From the NCBI RefSeq assembly GCF_019634775.1, contig NZ_JAHCAS010000001.1, positions 1,426,001 to 1,490,000 on the forward strand: DNA of 64,000 nucleotides, given 5' to 3'. Position 1 is the stretch's first letter, and every line of letters starts with the position of its first letter. Shown here one piece after another: positions 35,114 to 45,204 of the stretch. The DNA comes from Dokdonella sp. GTDB lineage: Bacteria; Pseudomonadota; Gammaproteobacteria; Xanthomonadales; Rhodanobacteraceae. The notes below the pieces were generated by a model. That model searched no databases. It saw nothing but the letters and a program-made list of their open reading frames with translations, and was not told the origin of the DNA. The translations under genes were made by a program, and so were the position numbers.

Positions 35114-37277
35114 TCAACGTTTGCCCGCCCGTGCGTCCAACTCCTTGAGCAGGGGATCCAGGGTCGGCAGATAGACCTCGCCACCCCGGCCCATGCGCTC
35201 GAACACGGCACGGGCCTCGGCCAGGTCGGCGCGGGCTTCGGCATCGCGATGTTGGGCGATGCGCAGGCGGCCACGCGCGCGCCAGGCCGTGCCGGTGGCC
35301 AGGCTGGTGTCGCCGTGATGCGCTTTCGCGATGCCAAGACCCTCCTCGGCCAGCGGCTCGGCCTCCGCCAGACGCCCGCCGCGCACATAGGTTTCGGCGA
35401 GTGCGTTTCTTATCATCACGGTGAGGCGACCGGTGTCGCCGGTGAACTCGCGGGCCATCGCATAGCCTTCCTCCAGCAGCAGGATCGAATCTGCGATTTC
35501 CTGCGCGGTTTCAAGCCTTCCACTGCCCGATGCGGCGTGCGACTTCGCCCACGGCGGTCACACGCGCCGCCTCGGCGATGGCGGCATCGCGCTGGATGCG
35601 TTCTTTCCATGCCGCGTGCAACGCGAACACGCTGGTGGCGATGAGGCCGAGTGTGAGTACGGCCGCGATGCCCACCGCCACGCGGTTGCGCCGAATGAAC
35701 TTGCCGATGCGATAGCCGCGGCCGTTTCCGGAGACGCGCACCGGCGCGCCGGCCAGCCAGCGCGCGAGGTCGTCGGCGAAGGCTTCGACCGAGGCATAGC
35801 GGCGCTCCGGTTCCTTGGCCAGCGCCTTGCCGAGGATGCGCGAGAGATCGCCGCGCACGATCGTGCGGTATGCATGCATGCTGGTGCTGCGTGCGTCGAG
35901 TCGCTCGCTGGCATCCGGCTTGTCGATTTCATTGCGTGTGATCGCCTACGTCGGCGGCTCCGGCGGGTGGTCGCGCACCGTGCGCTCGGCTGCGGCGAGG
36001 TCGTGTCGGTCGAGCGTGTACGGCAGCACCCCGGTGACGAGCTCGTAGAGGATCACGCCAAGTGAATAGACATCCGCACCCACGCCGGCTGCGGTGCGTG
36101 CGAACTGCTCGGGCGCGGCGTACTCGGGCGTCAGCGCGTAGCAGGAGGCGAGCGTGGTCACGGCGCGCGTCGCATCGTCGTTGCCTTCGAGCAAACCGGC
36201 GATGCCGAAATCGAGCAGGCGCACGCTGCCGTCCGCGCCGACGAGAATGTTGCTGGGCTTGAGATCACGGTGCACGACGAGCTGCGAGTGCGCGTACTGC
36301 ACGGCCGCGCAGACGTCGAGGAACAGGCGCACGCGCTCGCGCACGGCGAGGTGCTCGGCATCGCACCAGCGCGTGATCGCCTTGCCGTCGACGAATTCCA
36401 GGGCGAACCACGGGCGTCCGTCCGGCGCGACGCCGCCATCGATGAAGCGGGCGAGATTCGGGTGGTTGAGTTTGGCGAGGATGCGCCGCTCGCGCAGGAA
36501 GCGCGCCTGCACGTCGTCGAAGTCGAAGCCGCGCCGGATCAGCTTGATGGCGACAATCTGGATGAAATCGGCATCTTCGCGCTCGCCGCGATAGACCATG
36601 CCCATGCCGCCACGGCCGATGCGCTCGATGACGCGGAACGGGCCGAGGCGTTCGCCGAGCAGGGGGTCGACAGGTTCGGCAGCGGCAGCCGATTCGCGTT
36701 CCGGGCATTCGTCTTCGCTGTCGCCGACCACGATCAGCGCCTTGACGTCGCTGTAGCTGGCCGAGTTGCTCTTCGGATAGACGATGTATTCGCCCCCGAC
36801 ATGCGCATAGCTGCCGCCGTTGGGCCAGAGCACGCGCTGGGTGCCGGCGGCGTTGTAGCGCACCAGGCCGATGTTCCAGTAGCCGTTGGTCTGGTTCTGG
36901 TTCGGGTTCTTCACCAGGGCGGCGACGACGATGTCGCCGTTGTCCAGGCGCACGACCTTCCTGCCGGCGAAGTAGTTGTTCGAGTCGTTCGGATTCGAGT
37001 AGAACTCGTCGGTGAAGTAGTTGCCGTTGTGGAAGCCGGGATCGGGTGCGTAGGGCCAGTCGGACAGGGCGGTGATGATGGTGGGCTCCCAAGGGGAGGC
37101 CATGGGCGCGTTGCCGCCGCGGCCGTCCGGGTCGCCGAAGTCGGCCATGGCCGGCAGGCCGGTGGCGGCCAGGACGACGCTCAGCAACACCTTGGCCCGG
37201 CGAAAGAGGCCACTGCATGGGCGGAAACGTGGTTGTGCCGCGGCCGCGTCTGCCGTGGCGTGATTGATTCGATTCAT
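35114..37277 (-). pseudogene. Broken chimeric Ser/Thr protein kinase with TPR tail
   Basis: The frame opens at ATG 37277 with a signal peptide (VLLSVVLAATGLPAMADFGD) and ~150 residues of a secreted repeat protein (GRKVVRLDNGDIVVAALV). Around SEDECPERES it switches to a PknB-type kinase: GRGGMGMVYRG, VAIKLIRR, HRDLKPSNI, LLDFGIAG, PEYAAPEQ. An in-frame TAG at 35948-35946 cuts the kinase. The same frame then resumes with RGDLSRILGKALAKEPERRYAS, a membrane helix (VAVGIAAVLTLGLIATSVFAL) and a stop at 35511. TPR-like sequence in another frame (LAETYVRGGRLAEAEPLAEEGL) ends at 35114. The N-terminal fusion, nonsense codon and missing middle TPRs indicate decay. Confidence 0.8.
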
Positions 37278-37458
37278 GGCGCGGGTCTCCCTTCGTGGAT
37301 GACGGCCGAGGGGCCGTCTCATCGGGGGATACGCGGAAACCGCCGGCCAGCAGACATGGATCGCGAAAGAATTTCGCTTGCCCCCCGGGGGTGTTTCCGG
37401 GCGCGTCGCGCCGATTTGGTACATTGCGCGGCGATCCGGCGGCGTGGGCGGCAACGTG

Positions 37459-38385
37459 ATGGCAATCGGCGGTGCGGGCATGCAGGTGCTGCGTTCGGGG
37501 CGGAATTCCGGGCGGCTGGCGATGGTCGCCTGTGCGCTGCTCGTGCTGGTCATCGTCTGGCAGCTCGCACGCCTGGCTTGGCTGTTCGTGCCGGCCGACG
37601 ATGCGAGCCTCGCCGCGCCCTTGCGTTCGGCCGGCACCGCGCCGGCGACACCGGCGGTGGCCGTGTCGAAATGGCATCTGTTCGGTGCGCCGCCGCAGCG
37701 CGCCGCCGCTGCCGGGCCGGGCGCGCCGATGACCACCCTCGCCCTGAGCCTGCGCGGCACCCTGGCCGAAAGCGATCCGCGCAGCGGGCTCGCCGTCATT
37801 GCCGGTGCCGATGGCAGCGAGCGCGCCTGGCGCGTCGGCGACGAGGTCGCGCCGGGCGTCACCCTGGAAGAAGTGCATGCCGACCGCGTGATCCTGCGCC
37901 ACGGCGGCGTGCAGGAAGTGCTCGCGCTGGAACGCCACGAGGTGCCGGCCGTCGCTTCCGCGAAACCGGGGCCGGCCGGCGCGTCGCTGCGCAACACCGC
38001 GCCCGGTACCCCGGCACATGTCGCGACAGCACCGATCAGCTTCGCGCCTCCGAACATTGCGCATGGCGCGGCCGGAAACTGGCAGCAGACGATGGATCGC
38101 GCCACCGGCAGCGACATGGCCGCGCTGGCGAGGAACGTGCAGGTCACGCCGGTCATCGACAATGGCCGCATTGCCGGGGTGCGCGTGGGCGCGGCGGGTG
38201 ACGGTGCCCTGCTCGGTCGCCTCGGCCTGCGCCCGAGCGACATCGTCACCGCGGTCAACGGGGTGCCGGTCGACTCGGTCGAGCGCGGCCGGCAGATCCT
38301 CGAGAGCCTCGGCAACGCCGGCGAGGTGCGCGTCACCGTGACCCGCGACGGCATGCCGACGGTGGTGAGCGTCAAGCTGCGGTGA
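37459..38385 (+). CDS. gspC: Type II secretion system protein GspC
   Basis: This 308-residue inner-membrane protein links the T2SS inner-membrane platform to the secretin. It has one N-terminal membrane helix (LAMVACALLVLVIVWQLARLAWLFV), the homology-region domain (SKWHLFGAP, LALSLRGTLAESDPRSGLAVIAGADGSERAWRVGDEV, VILRHGGVQEVLALER) and a C-terminal PDZ domain (VTPVIDNGRIAGVRV, LGLRPSDIVTAVNGVPVDS). The ATG at 37459 is used; a GTG lies one codon before. The gene leads gspD and gspE on the same strand. The spacer 37278-37458 should hold the promoter. Confidence 0.92.
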   Translation: MAIGGAGMQVLRSGRNSGRLAMVACALLVLVIVWQLARLAWLFVPADDASLAAPLRSAGTAPATPAVAVSKWHLFGAPPQRAAAAGPGAPMTTLALSLRGTLAESDPRSGLAVIAGADGSERAWRVGDEVAPGVTLEEVHADRVILRHGGVQEVLALERHEVPAVASAKPGPAGASLRNTAPGTPAHVATAPISFAPPNIAHGAAGNWQQTMDRATGSDMAALARNVQVTPVIDNGRIAGVRVGAAGDGALLGRLGLRPSDIVTAVNGVPVDSVERGRQILESLGNAGEVRVTVTRDGMPTVVSVKLR

Positions 38386-38488
38386 GGCCGCGCATCGGCG
38401 CCCACATCGTCCTGCAACCCGTGATCCCGCGCACCGGCGCGCTTTGCTACGCTTGCGCGCCACCCGCCTTCCGTACCGAGTCCCGCCG

Positions 38489-40501
38489 ATGATGCGTGCC
38501 CCGATCCGCTGCGTCCTCCTTGCCCTTGCCTGTGCCGTCGGCGCCGCCCAGGCGCAGGCACCCGCGCAGACGGCGACCGCCGATGGCCGCCATACGCTCA
38601 ACCTCAAGGATGCCGACATCCAGGCGTTGATTGCCACGGTCTCGGAGATCACCGGCCGCAACTTCATCCTCGGCCCGAACGTGCAGGGCAAGGTCACGGT
38701 CATCTCGGCCAAGCCGATGCTGCCTGACGAGATCTACGACGTGTTCCTGTCGGTGCTGCGCGTGCACGGCTACGCGGCGGTCCCGCAGGGCAGCATGATC
38801 AAGATCGTGCCCGAGGCGATGGCTCAGCAGGACGGTTCCGCCGGGCTCAACGGCCAGCGCGCGCACGCGCCAGACGAACTGGTCACCCAGATCGTGCCGG
38901 TGCGTCACGTGTCGGCCAATGAACTGATCCAGATCCTGCGTCCACTGATGCCGCAGGGCAGTCAGCTCATCGCGCATGGCACCTCGAATTCGCTGGTCGT
39001 CTCCGATCGCGCCGGCAACGTCGCGCGCCTGGCGTCGATCATCCAACGCATCGACACCGCGTCCGACGCCGAGGTCGAGGTGATTCCGCTCGCGCATGCC
39101 AATGCGGCGGAACTCGCGCGCACGCTGACCGTGCTGGCCGAGGACAAGAGCGCGCCACCCGGTGAAGTGCCGCGCGTGTTCGCCGATGCGCGCACGAACT
39201 CGATCCTCGTTGCCGGTGCGAAGAATGCGCGCCTCAAGCTGCGCGCGCTGATCGCGCACCTCGACACGCCGCTGGAAAGCGGTGGAGATACCCAGGTGAT
39301 CTACCTGCGCAATGCCAGCGCCAAAGACCTTGTCGGCATCCTGCAGGGCGTGGCGGCCACGCTGTCCGGCATGGCGCCGCCTACCGCCACGCCTGGCGAG
39401 GGCAGCACGGCCGCCGGTGCCTCGCCGGCGACGATCCAGGCCCACGAGCAGACCAATGCACTGGTCATCAGCGCGCCACCGGCGGTGTTCCGTTCGCTCG
39501 CCGCAGTCGTGCGCCAGCTCGACGTGCGGCGCGCCCAGGTCCTGATCGAGGCGATCATCGCCGAAGTCGCCGACACCACGGCCAGCGAGATCGGCGTGCA
39601 GTGGTTCACTGCCCCGCAGCGTGGCGACGGCTCGCTCGGCCAGGGCATCATCGGCGGCACCAGCTTCACCGGCCCGAACGGCAATTCGAGCCTGGTCGGC
39701 CTCGCCGCCAATCCGCTCGGCCTCGGCGGCCTCGGCGGGCTGTCGCTCGGTTACATCGACGGCACGATCAAGATCCCTGGCACCGACAAGGAGATCCTCA
39801 ACCTCGGTGCGCTGGTGCGCGCACTGCGCGGCGACGGCAAGACCAACATCCTGTCGACGCCTTCGATCCTCACCCTCGACAACCAGGAAGCCGAGATCAA
39901 GGTCGCCCAGGAAGTGCCGTTCCTGACCGGCTCGTACACGAACACCGCGAGCACCGGGCAGAACGGCGCGGTCACCAATCCGTTCCAGACCATCGAGCGC
40001 AAGGACGTCGGCCTCGTGCTCAAGGTCACTCCGCACGTCAACGAAGGCGACGCGGTGCGCATGGAGATCCATCAGGAAGTCTCCTCGCTGGCCCCGCCGG
40101 TCAGCGGCGCGGTCGATCTGGTCACCAACAAGCGCGAACTGACCACCAGCGTGCTGGTTGCCGACAATGCGTTGCTCGTGCTCGGCGGCCTCATCGACAC
40201 CAATGTTTCGGACAGCAATTCGAAGGTTCCTGGCCTCGGCAGCATCCCGCTCATCGGTAACCTGTTCCGCTACCGCTCGAACAAGAACGAGAAACGCGAC
40301 CTGATGGTATTCCTGCGCCCGCAGATCCTGCGCGATGCGGCCACCGAGGCGGCGGTGTCGAGCGAGAAGTACAACTACATGCGCACCGAGCAGCTGCGCA
40401 TGCGCCAGGATCCGGCGCCGCTGACGCCGCGTTCGCAGCGTCCGCTACTGCCGGAGACGCACGACTTCCTGCGCAACCCGGCACCCGGCGGCAAGCCATG
40501 A
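38489..40501 (+). CDS. gspD: Type II secretion system secretin GspD
   Basis: This 670-residue outer-membrane secretin has a signal peptide ([19 protein letters not shown]). The N0 domain ([35 protein letters not shown]) is followed by N1-N3 ring domains ([53 protein letters not shown] with a Gly/Ala/Thr-rich loop) and the secretin core ([75 protein letters not shown]). Fifteen-fold multimers form the gate for folded exoproteins. It overlaps gspE by four bases (ATGA). Confidence 0.96.
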   Translation: MMRAPIRCVLLALACAVGAAQAQAPAQTATADGRHTLNLKDADIQALIATVSEITGRNFILGPNVQGKVTVISAKPMLPDEIYDVFLSVLRVHGYAAVPQGSMIKIVPEAMAQQDGSAGLNGQRAHAPDELVTQIVPVRHVSANELIQILRPLMPQGSQLIAHGTSNSLVVSDRAGNVARLASIIQRIDTASDAEVEVIPLAHANAAELARTLTVLAEDKSAPPGEVPRVFADARTNSILVAGAKNARLKLRALIAHLDTPLESGGDTQVIYLRNASAKDLVGILQGVAATLSGMAPPTATPGEGSTAAGASPATIQAHEQTNALVISAPPAVFRSLAAVVRQLDVRRAQVLIEAIIAEVADTTASEIGVQWFTAPQRGDGSLGQGIIGGTSFTGPNGNSSLVGLAANPLGLGGLGGLSLGYIDGTIKIPGTDKEILNLGALVRALRGDGKTNILSTPSILTLDNQEAEIKVAQEVPFLTGSYTNTASTGQNGAVTNPFQTIERKDVGLVLKVTPHVNEGDAVRMEIHQEVSSLAPPVSGAVDLVTNKRELTTSVLVADNALLVLGGLIDTNVSDSNSKVPGLGSIPLIGNLFRYRSNKNEKRDLMVFLRPQILRDAATEAAVSSEKYNYMRTEQLRMRQDPAPLTPRSQRPLLPETHDFLRNPAPGGKP

Positions 40502-41988
40502 GCGCAGCGGTGCCGGCAGCCGCGCGCCCGGCGCGTCCGGGCTTCGGCTTCGCGCGTCGCCATGGCGTTACCGTCACCGGCTGGCGCGACGACGGCGTCG
40601 ACATCGCGCACCGCCCCGGCGTGCGTCCCGAGATCCTCGCCGAGCTGCGGCGCCATCTCGGCGCCGACCTGCACCTGACGTCCCACGAGCCGGCCGCGTT
40701 CGAACGCCTGTTGCGCGACCTCTACGAACAGGGCGACGACGCGCGCGCGATGGTCTCCGACCTCGACGAGCGCATGGACCTGAAGGCACTCGCCGACGAA
40801 CTGCCCGAGCCGGAAGACCTGCTTGAAAGCGACGACGACGCGCCGATCATCCGCCTGCTCAACGCGCTGCTGACCGAGGCGGTCAAGGAAGGCGCTTCCG
40901 ACATCCACGTCGAGCCGTTCGAGAACCGCCTGGTCGTGCGCTTTCGCATCGACGGCGTGCTGCGCGAAGTGCTCAGTCCGCAGAAGGGCATCGCCAACGC
41001 CGTGGTCAGCCGCATCAAGGTCATGGCCAAGCTGGACATCGCCGAGAAGCGCCTGCCGCAAGACGGTCGTATCGGCCTGCGCATCGCCGGTCGCCCGGTC
41101 GACGTGCGCGTGTCGACGATCCCGGCCGGCCATGGCGAGCGCGTCGTGCTGCGCCTGCTCGACAAGCAGGCCGGCCGCCTCGACCTCGGCCAGCTCGGCA
41201 TGGACGCGGCCACGCGTGAACGCCTCGAAGGCATGATCGAACGCCCGCACGGCATCCTGCTCGTCACCGGCCCGACCGGCTCGGGCAAGACCACCACGCT
41301 GTACGGTGCCCTGCTCAAGCTCAACGACTCCTCGCGCAACATCATGACCGTGGAGGATCCGATCGAGTACTACATCGACGGCATCGGCCAGACCCAGGTC
41401 AATGCGCGCGTCGACATGACCTTCGCGCGCGGCCTGCGTGCGATCCTGCGCCAGGATCCGGATGTGGTGATGGTCGGCGAGATCCGCGACCTCGAAACTG
41501 CCGAGATCGCCGTGCAGGCCAGTCTCACCGGCCACCTCGTACTGTCGACCCTGCACACCAACTCGGCGGTCGGCGCGGTCACGCGCCTGCGCGACATGGG
41601 GGTGGAACCGTTCCTGCTGTCGTCAAGCCTGGTCGGTGTGCTCGCCCAGCGACTGGTGCGCGCGCTGGACCCGGCCACGCGCGAGGCCTATCCAGCCACC
41701 CCGGCCGAACTCGCCGCCTTCGGCCAGCCGCCCGATACCGTCGCCACCCTGTACCGCCCGCGCGCCGACCTCGGCCGCCACGGCGGCTACAAGGGCCGCA
41801 CCGGCATCTACGAATTGGTCGCCGTCGACGACGCCATGCGCCGCCTCGTCCACGAAGGGGCGTCGGAAGCCGAACTGGAGAAACACGCGCGCACGCGCTC
41901 GCCCGGCATCCTCGAAGACGGCTGGCGCAAATGCCTGGCCGGTGTCACGTCAGCCGAGGAAGTGCTGCGGGTGACGCGGGAGGAGTGA
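40498..41988 (+). CDS. gspE: Type II secretion ATPase GspE (no zinc-binding Cys motif)
   Basis: This 496-residue cytoplasmic ATPase powers pseudopilus assembly. An N-terminal GspL-binding region (~1-115) precedes [26 protein letters not shown], the Walker [14 protein letters not shown], the Asp box [18 protein letters not shown], Walker [42 protein letters not shown] and [11 protein letters not shown]. The C-terminal tetracysteine zinc motif usual in GspE is absent: the equivalent stretch [30 protein letters not shown] has no Cys. It is the last gsp gene here; gspF-N do not follow. Confidence 0.95.
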   Translation: MSAAVPAAARPARPGFGFARRHGVTVTGWRDDGVDIAHRPGVRPEILAELRRHLGADLHLTSHEPAAFERLLRDLYEQGDDARAMVSDLDERMDLKALADELPEPEDLLESDDDAPIIRLLNALLTEAVKEGASDIHVEPFENRLVVRFRIDGVLREVLSPQKGIANAVVSRIKVMAKLDIAEKRLPQDGRIGLRIAGRPVDVRVSTIPAGHGERVVLRLLDKQAGRLDLGQLGMDAATRERLEGMIERPHGILLVTGPTGSGKTTTLYGALLKLNDSSRNIMTVEDPIEYYIDGIGQTQVNARVDMTFARGLRAILRQDPDVVMVGEIRDLETAEIAVQASLTGHLVLSTLHTNSAVGAVTRLRDMGVEPFLLSSSLVGVLAQRLVRALDPATREAYPATPAELAAFGQPPDTVATLYRPRADLGRHGGYKGRTGIYELVAVDDAMRRLVHEGASEAELEKHARTRSPGILEDGWRKCLAGVTSAEEVLRVTREE

Positions 41989-42319
41989 GGCAAGGTCATC
42001 AGCCTGCGCGAGGCTGTCGTGGGGCCGGCTGGCCAGCTTGGCTGGCGAAAACCGGAGATCGCGCACCGTGTGTGCCAATCGCAGGCTGCGCGAGTCGGAG
42101 CCATGCGTCCGCCGTGAATCCAGGGGCAGGTTGTCATACGCCGCCGGTGCTGCCAGCACGGGTTCGCCGTGCCGCCGGACAGGTCGTTGGTCATACCTGT
42201 CCGGGCTCGGCAGGCCGGTGCCTTTGCGTGGCGGATGGGTACGCGCGTATCGCCCGTGAACGGACTCCCGCGGCGCATGTGCTTCGTAGGGGCCGCTCCA
42301 GGGGCGCTGCCGTGCGTGC
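41989..42319. other. Intergenic region with REP-like sequence
   Basis: No gene is seen between gspE and the convergent DUF937 gene. It contains the REP-like ATCGCCCGTGAACGGACTCC (42249-42268), also present at 49694-49717 and, inverted, at 54249-54273. A second short palindromic stretch, GGACAGG..CCTGTCC, spans 42178-42212. Confidence 0.55.
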
Positions 42320-43051
42320 TCAGCGCTTGCCGAGCATGCCGAGCAGGCCGGCGCCGGCCTGCATCATCTCGTCGAGGCCGATTTCGCCGTCACCATCGCG
42401 GTCGAGAACGCCGGTCAGCAGGCTGCCGACGCCGCCCTGCTGCAGGCGGTTGCGCTCCTGGCCGAGCACGCCGCTCAGGCCGTTGGCGTCGAGGCCTTGC
42501 TTGCGCGTCATGTTGCCGAGCACGGCCATGACCAGCGGGGCGAGCATCGCCAGCAACTGGCCGGCGCCGGCGCCACCGAGCCCGGTGGTCTGGCCGAGTC
42601 CCTGCTGGGCCTGGCCGAGGCGGCCACCGAAGATGTGACTGAGGATGCCCGCGCCATTGCTCGCCGGAGACCCGCCACCACCGAGCACGGCGCCGAGGAT
42701 GTCGCCCATTCCGCCACCCGCCGTCCGCCCGCCCGCACTGCCGCCGAGCACGGCGCCGAGCACGGCGCCGATGTCGGCGCTGGATGAACGCGCGCTGCCG
42801 CCGCCCCCGCCGAAAATCGAACCGAGCAGGCCGCCGACATCGATGCCGGCATGGTTGCGCTGGAGCGCGCCGAACAGCGATTCGGCACCCTGCGGCGTGT
42901 TGCTGTTGCGGGCCAGCCCGCCGATCAGCAACGGCAAGGCCTGCTGGATCGCATCGCCGGCCTGGCCGGGGTCGATGCCGAGCTGACCGGCAATCGATTC
43001 GATGTGGGACTGGTCAAGTTGCTGGAAGATGCTGTTGGTGAGGTCGCTCAT
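42320..43051 (-). CDS. DUF937-family protein with C-terminal EF-hand-like loop
   Basis: This 243-residue protein begins with a DUF937 domain (MSDLTNSIFQQLDQSHIESIAGQLGIDPGQAGDAIQQALPLLIGGLARN). A long Gly/Ala/Ser-rich segment with repeats of GDILGAVLGGG type follows (about residues 75-165), then AGQLLAMLAPLVMAVLGNMTRKQGLDANGLSGVLGQERNRLQQ. Near the end DRDGDGEIGLDEM matches an EF-hand/dockerin calcium loop (D-x-D-G-D-G-x-I-x-x-x-E). Function is unknown; DUF937 proteins may associate with the envelope. A MITE-like element lies immediately upstream. Confidence 0.85.
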   Translation of the reverse strand: MSDLTNSIFQQLDQSHIESIAGQLGIDPGQAGDAIQQALPLLIGGLARNSNTPQGAESLFGALQRNHAGIDVGGLLGSIFGGGGGSARSSSADIGAVLGAVLGGSAGGRTAGGGMGDILGAVLGGGGSPASNGAGILSHIFGGRLGQAQQGLGQTTGLGGAGAGQLLAMLAPLVMAVLGNMTRKQGLDANGLSGVLGQERNRLQQGGVGSLLTGVLDRDGDGEIGLDEMMQAGAGLLGMLGKR

Positions 43052-43083
43052 GGCATGGGCTCCGAAAGGAAGGCTAGGTTGGG

Positions 43084-43238
43084 GATGCTCTGATCCATTC
43101 CACAATGGCGTCATGACTTCGCGAGGTCCGCAGCGCGGCGTGCGCCGGCTCGACAGACGACCAGTCTGCCTTCGCCGTCGCGCCTTGACCTGCGCCGGCA
43201 CGGGACGGTGACGCCGTTGTGGAATGGATCAGAGCATC
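43084..43238. repeat. MITE-like element with 30-bp terminal inverted repeats
   Basis: The ends 43084-43113 and 43209-43238 are inverted copies of each other with one mismatch in 30 (GATGCTCTGATCCATTCCAC at each outer end). The 95-base core contains a smaller palindrome (CAGAC..GTCTG, 43154-43168) and the stretch CTGCCTTCGCCGTCGCGCCT. The core recurs at 50851-50912 and, inverted, at 60278-60330. No coding capacity and no obvious target-site duplication. Confidence 0.85.
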
Positions 43239-43376
43239 TTTAGCACGCGCCACGGCGCCCGGCGGGTGGCGGCTTGTGAACTTTGTGCGCACTGCCAAAC
43301 ATCGTCACACGGGCCGCTGGCTGCCGGCGCGACGCGGTAGGCTGCATGTCGGATCGAATCCATCCGGTGGCAGATC

Positions 43377-44102
43377 ATGAATTCCGACCAAGGCCTGGCC
43401 CGGCTGCGTGAGCGCTATCAAGGTTCGCTGCCGGAAAAGCGCGAGCTGTTGCAGCGGACTTGGGTCAACTTCCGCGAGCAGCCGGGCAGCGATGCCACGC
43501 GTGATGAGCTGTGCACGCTGCTGCATCGCCTGGCCGGTTCGGCCTCGTCGTACGGGTATGCGCGGCTTGGCGCTGCCGCCCGCGCTGCCGATGACTGCAT
43601 TGCCACCTTCCCTGATTCCGCCGATCTGGTCGGCGAACTCGCCCCGCACGTCGATGCGGTCCTGGCCCAGCTCTCCGCCGCGATCGATGCAACGGACGCG
43701 GTCGTCGAGCGTGGCCTGCGCGTGATCCTCGTCGAGGATGACCTCGAACAGGCCTTGATGACCCGCGCGGGCCTCGAAGGCCTGGGCTGCGAGGTCATGC
43801 ACATCCAGCGTGTGGAATCTTTCCGGCAAGCGGCCGCCGCCTGGCCCTGCGATGCGATCGTGATCGACTATCACCTCGGCACGCACACCGCGCACGACAT
43901 CCTCGACCTGGTGCGCGAAGAGCCGGGATTCACGCGCACGGTCCTGATCTGCTATTCGAGCGAAGAGGACGCCACGATCCGGCGCCGGCTGAGCGAGCGC
44001 GGCTGCGACGCCTGTCTGTGCAAGCGCGAACCGGTGCGACGTCTGCATGCGGTCCTGCGCGATTGCGTCGAGGCGCGGCGGCGCGAGGAACGCTGCGGGT
44101 GA
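43377..44102 (+). CDS. Hpt-domain plus receiver-domain phosphorelay protein
   Basis: This 241-residue cytoplasmic protein has an N-terminal histidine-phosphotransfer domain (LCTLLHRLAGSASSYGYARLGAAARAADD, phospho-His in LHRLAGS, about residue 50) and a C-terminal receiver (RVILVEDDLEQALMTRAGLEGLGCEV, phospho-acceptor Asp in AIVIDYHLG, CYSSEED, KREP replacing the usual KP). There is no DNA-binding or enzymatic output, so it should relay phosphate. The hybrid kinase at 20866-23151, which ends in its own Hpt, and the EAL response regulator are candidate partners, but they are distant and this is speculative. Confidence 0.88.
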   Translation: MNSDQGLARLRERYQGSLPEKRELLQRTWVNFREQPGSDATRDELCTLLHRLAGSASSYGYARLGAAARAADDCIATFPDSADLVGELAPHVDAVLAQLSAAIDATDAVVERGLRVILVEDDLEQALMTRAGLEGLGCEVMHIQRVESFRQAAAAWPCDAIVIDYHLGTHTAHDILDLVREEPGFTRTVLICYSSEEDATIRRRLSERGCDACLCKREPVRRLHAVLRDCVEARRREERCG

Positions 44103-44116
44103 TCCCGCCCAGGCCG

Positions 44117-44149
44117 GTGATGCCACTGCGGGATTGATCGGAACATCCC
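44117..44149. repeat. Partial copy of the MITE-like element end
   Basis: The sequence here closely matches the right end of the element at 50918-50950, including GGGATTGATCGGAACATCCC. Core and other end are absent, so it is a solo terminal fragment between the Hpt-REC gene and arginase. Confidence 0.7.
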
Positions 44150-44255
44150 AAGGCCTTGATGCAGCGGGCGCGGCGCGCGAGATCGTGGCATCGACGCGCG
44201 GCAATCGTGCACCAGCCGCGCTATCCTCGGCGCCTTTCGCAACCACGGAGGCGCC

Positions 44256-45176
44256 ATGCAGCGTTTTCCACCCGTTTCCCTGGTCGGCGCACCGACCGAT
44301 ATCGGTGCCGGCCATCGCGGCGCGTCGATGGGGCCCGAGGCGCTGCGCGTTGCCGGGCTCGAAGCGGCCTTGCGCCAGCGCGGACTCGATGTCGTGGATC
44401 GCGGCAACCTCGGCGGGCCTTTGAATCCGTGGACGCCACCGCAGGCCGGCTATCGCCATCTGGTCGAGGTCGAGATCTGGAACCGCCAGGTCATGCAGGC
44501 AGTGCGGCGCGAGCTCGATGACGCGCGCCTGCCGATCCTGCTTGGTGGCGACCATTGCCTGGCGATCGGTTCGATCACCGCGGTTGCCCAGCATTGCCGC
44601 GAACACGGCAAGCGCCTGCTCGTGCTCTGGCTCGATGCACATGCGGATTTCAACACCAGCGCGATAACGCCCTCGGGCAACATCCACGGCATGCCGGTCG
44701 CCTGCCTGTGCGGGCTCGGTCCGCGCGAGCTGACCGAACTCGGCGGCAGCGCGCCGGCGATGCTGCCTTCCAATATCCGCCAGATCGGCATCCGCTCGGT
44801 CGACGCCGACGAGAAGCGCCTCGTGCGCGATCACGGCCTCGACATCTACGACATGCGCTACATCGACGAGATCGGCATGAAGCGCGTGATGGAGGAAGCC
44901 CTCGCCGACATTGACGACAACACCCACGTGCATGTGAGTTTCGACGTCGACTTCCTCGATCCCGGCATCGCGCCGGGCGTCGGCACGACGATTCCCGGCG
45001 GCCCGAACTATCGCGAGGCCCAGCTCTGCATGGAGATGATCGCCGACCGTGGCCGCCTCGGCTCGCTCGACATCATGGAACTCAACCCGGCCTTCGACGA
45101 CCACAACCGCACCGCGATCCTCGCCGTCGACCTCGTCGAGAGCCTGTTCGGCAAGAGCACCCTGATGCGGGACTGA
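44256..45176 (+). CDS. rocF: Arginase
   Basis: This 306-residue binuclear manganese hydrolase converts arginine to ornithine and urea. Metal ligands are visible in GGDHCLAIGS (His), LWLDAHADFNT (Asp-His-Asp) and HVSFDVDFLDP (Asp-x-Asp). The substrate loop SGNIHGMPVACL and the C-terminal SLDIMELNPAFDDHNRTAILAVDLVESLFG are arginase-type. LVGAPTDIGAGHRGASMGPEALR at the N-terminus distinguishes arginase/formiminoglutamase from agmatinase. It stands alone on the plus strand. Confidence 0.94.
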   Translation: MQRFPPVSLVGAPTDIGAGHRGASMGPEALRVAGLEAALRQRGLDVVDRGNLGGPLNPWTPPQAGYRHLVEVEIWNRQVMQAVRRELDDARLPILLGGDHCLAIGSITAVAQHCREHGKRLLVLWLDAHADFNTSAITPSGNIHGMPVACLCGLGPRELTELGGSAPAMLPSNIRQIGIRSVDADEKRLVRDHGLDIYDMRYIDEIGMKRVMEEALADIDDNTHVHVSFDVDFLDPGIAPGVGTTIPGGPNYREAQLCMEMIADRGRLGSLDIMELNPAFDDHNRTAILAVDLVESLFGKSTLMRD

Positions 45177-45204
45177 TGCATGTCGACGCGAGGAGTTTGA
45201 TGCT

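Noticed and set aside
35946..38561. Full 871-codon minus-strand frame through the gspC region
   Set aside because: The part upstream of 37277 is antisense to gspC; a convincing start with signal peptide lies at 37277, so only 35946-37277 belongs to the kinase pseudogene.
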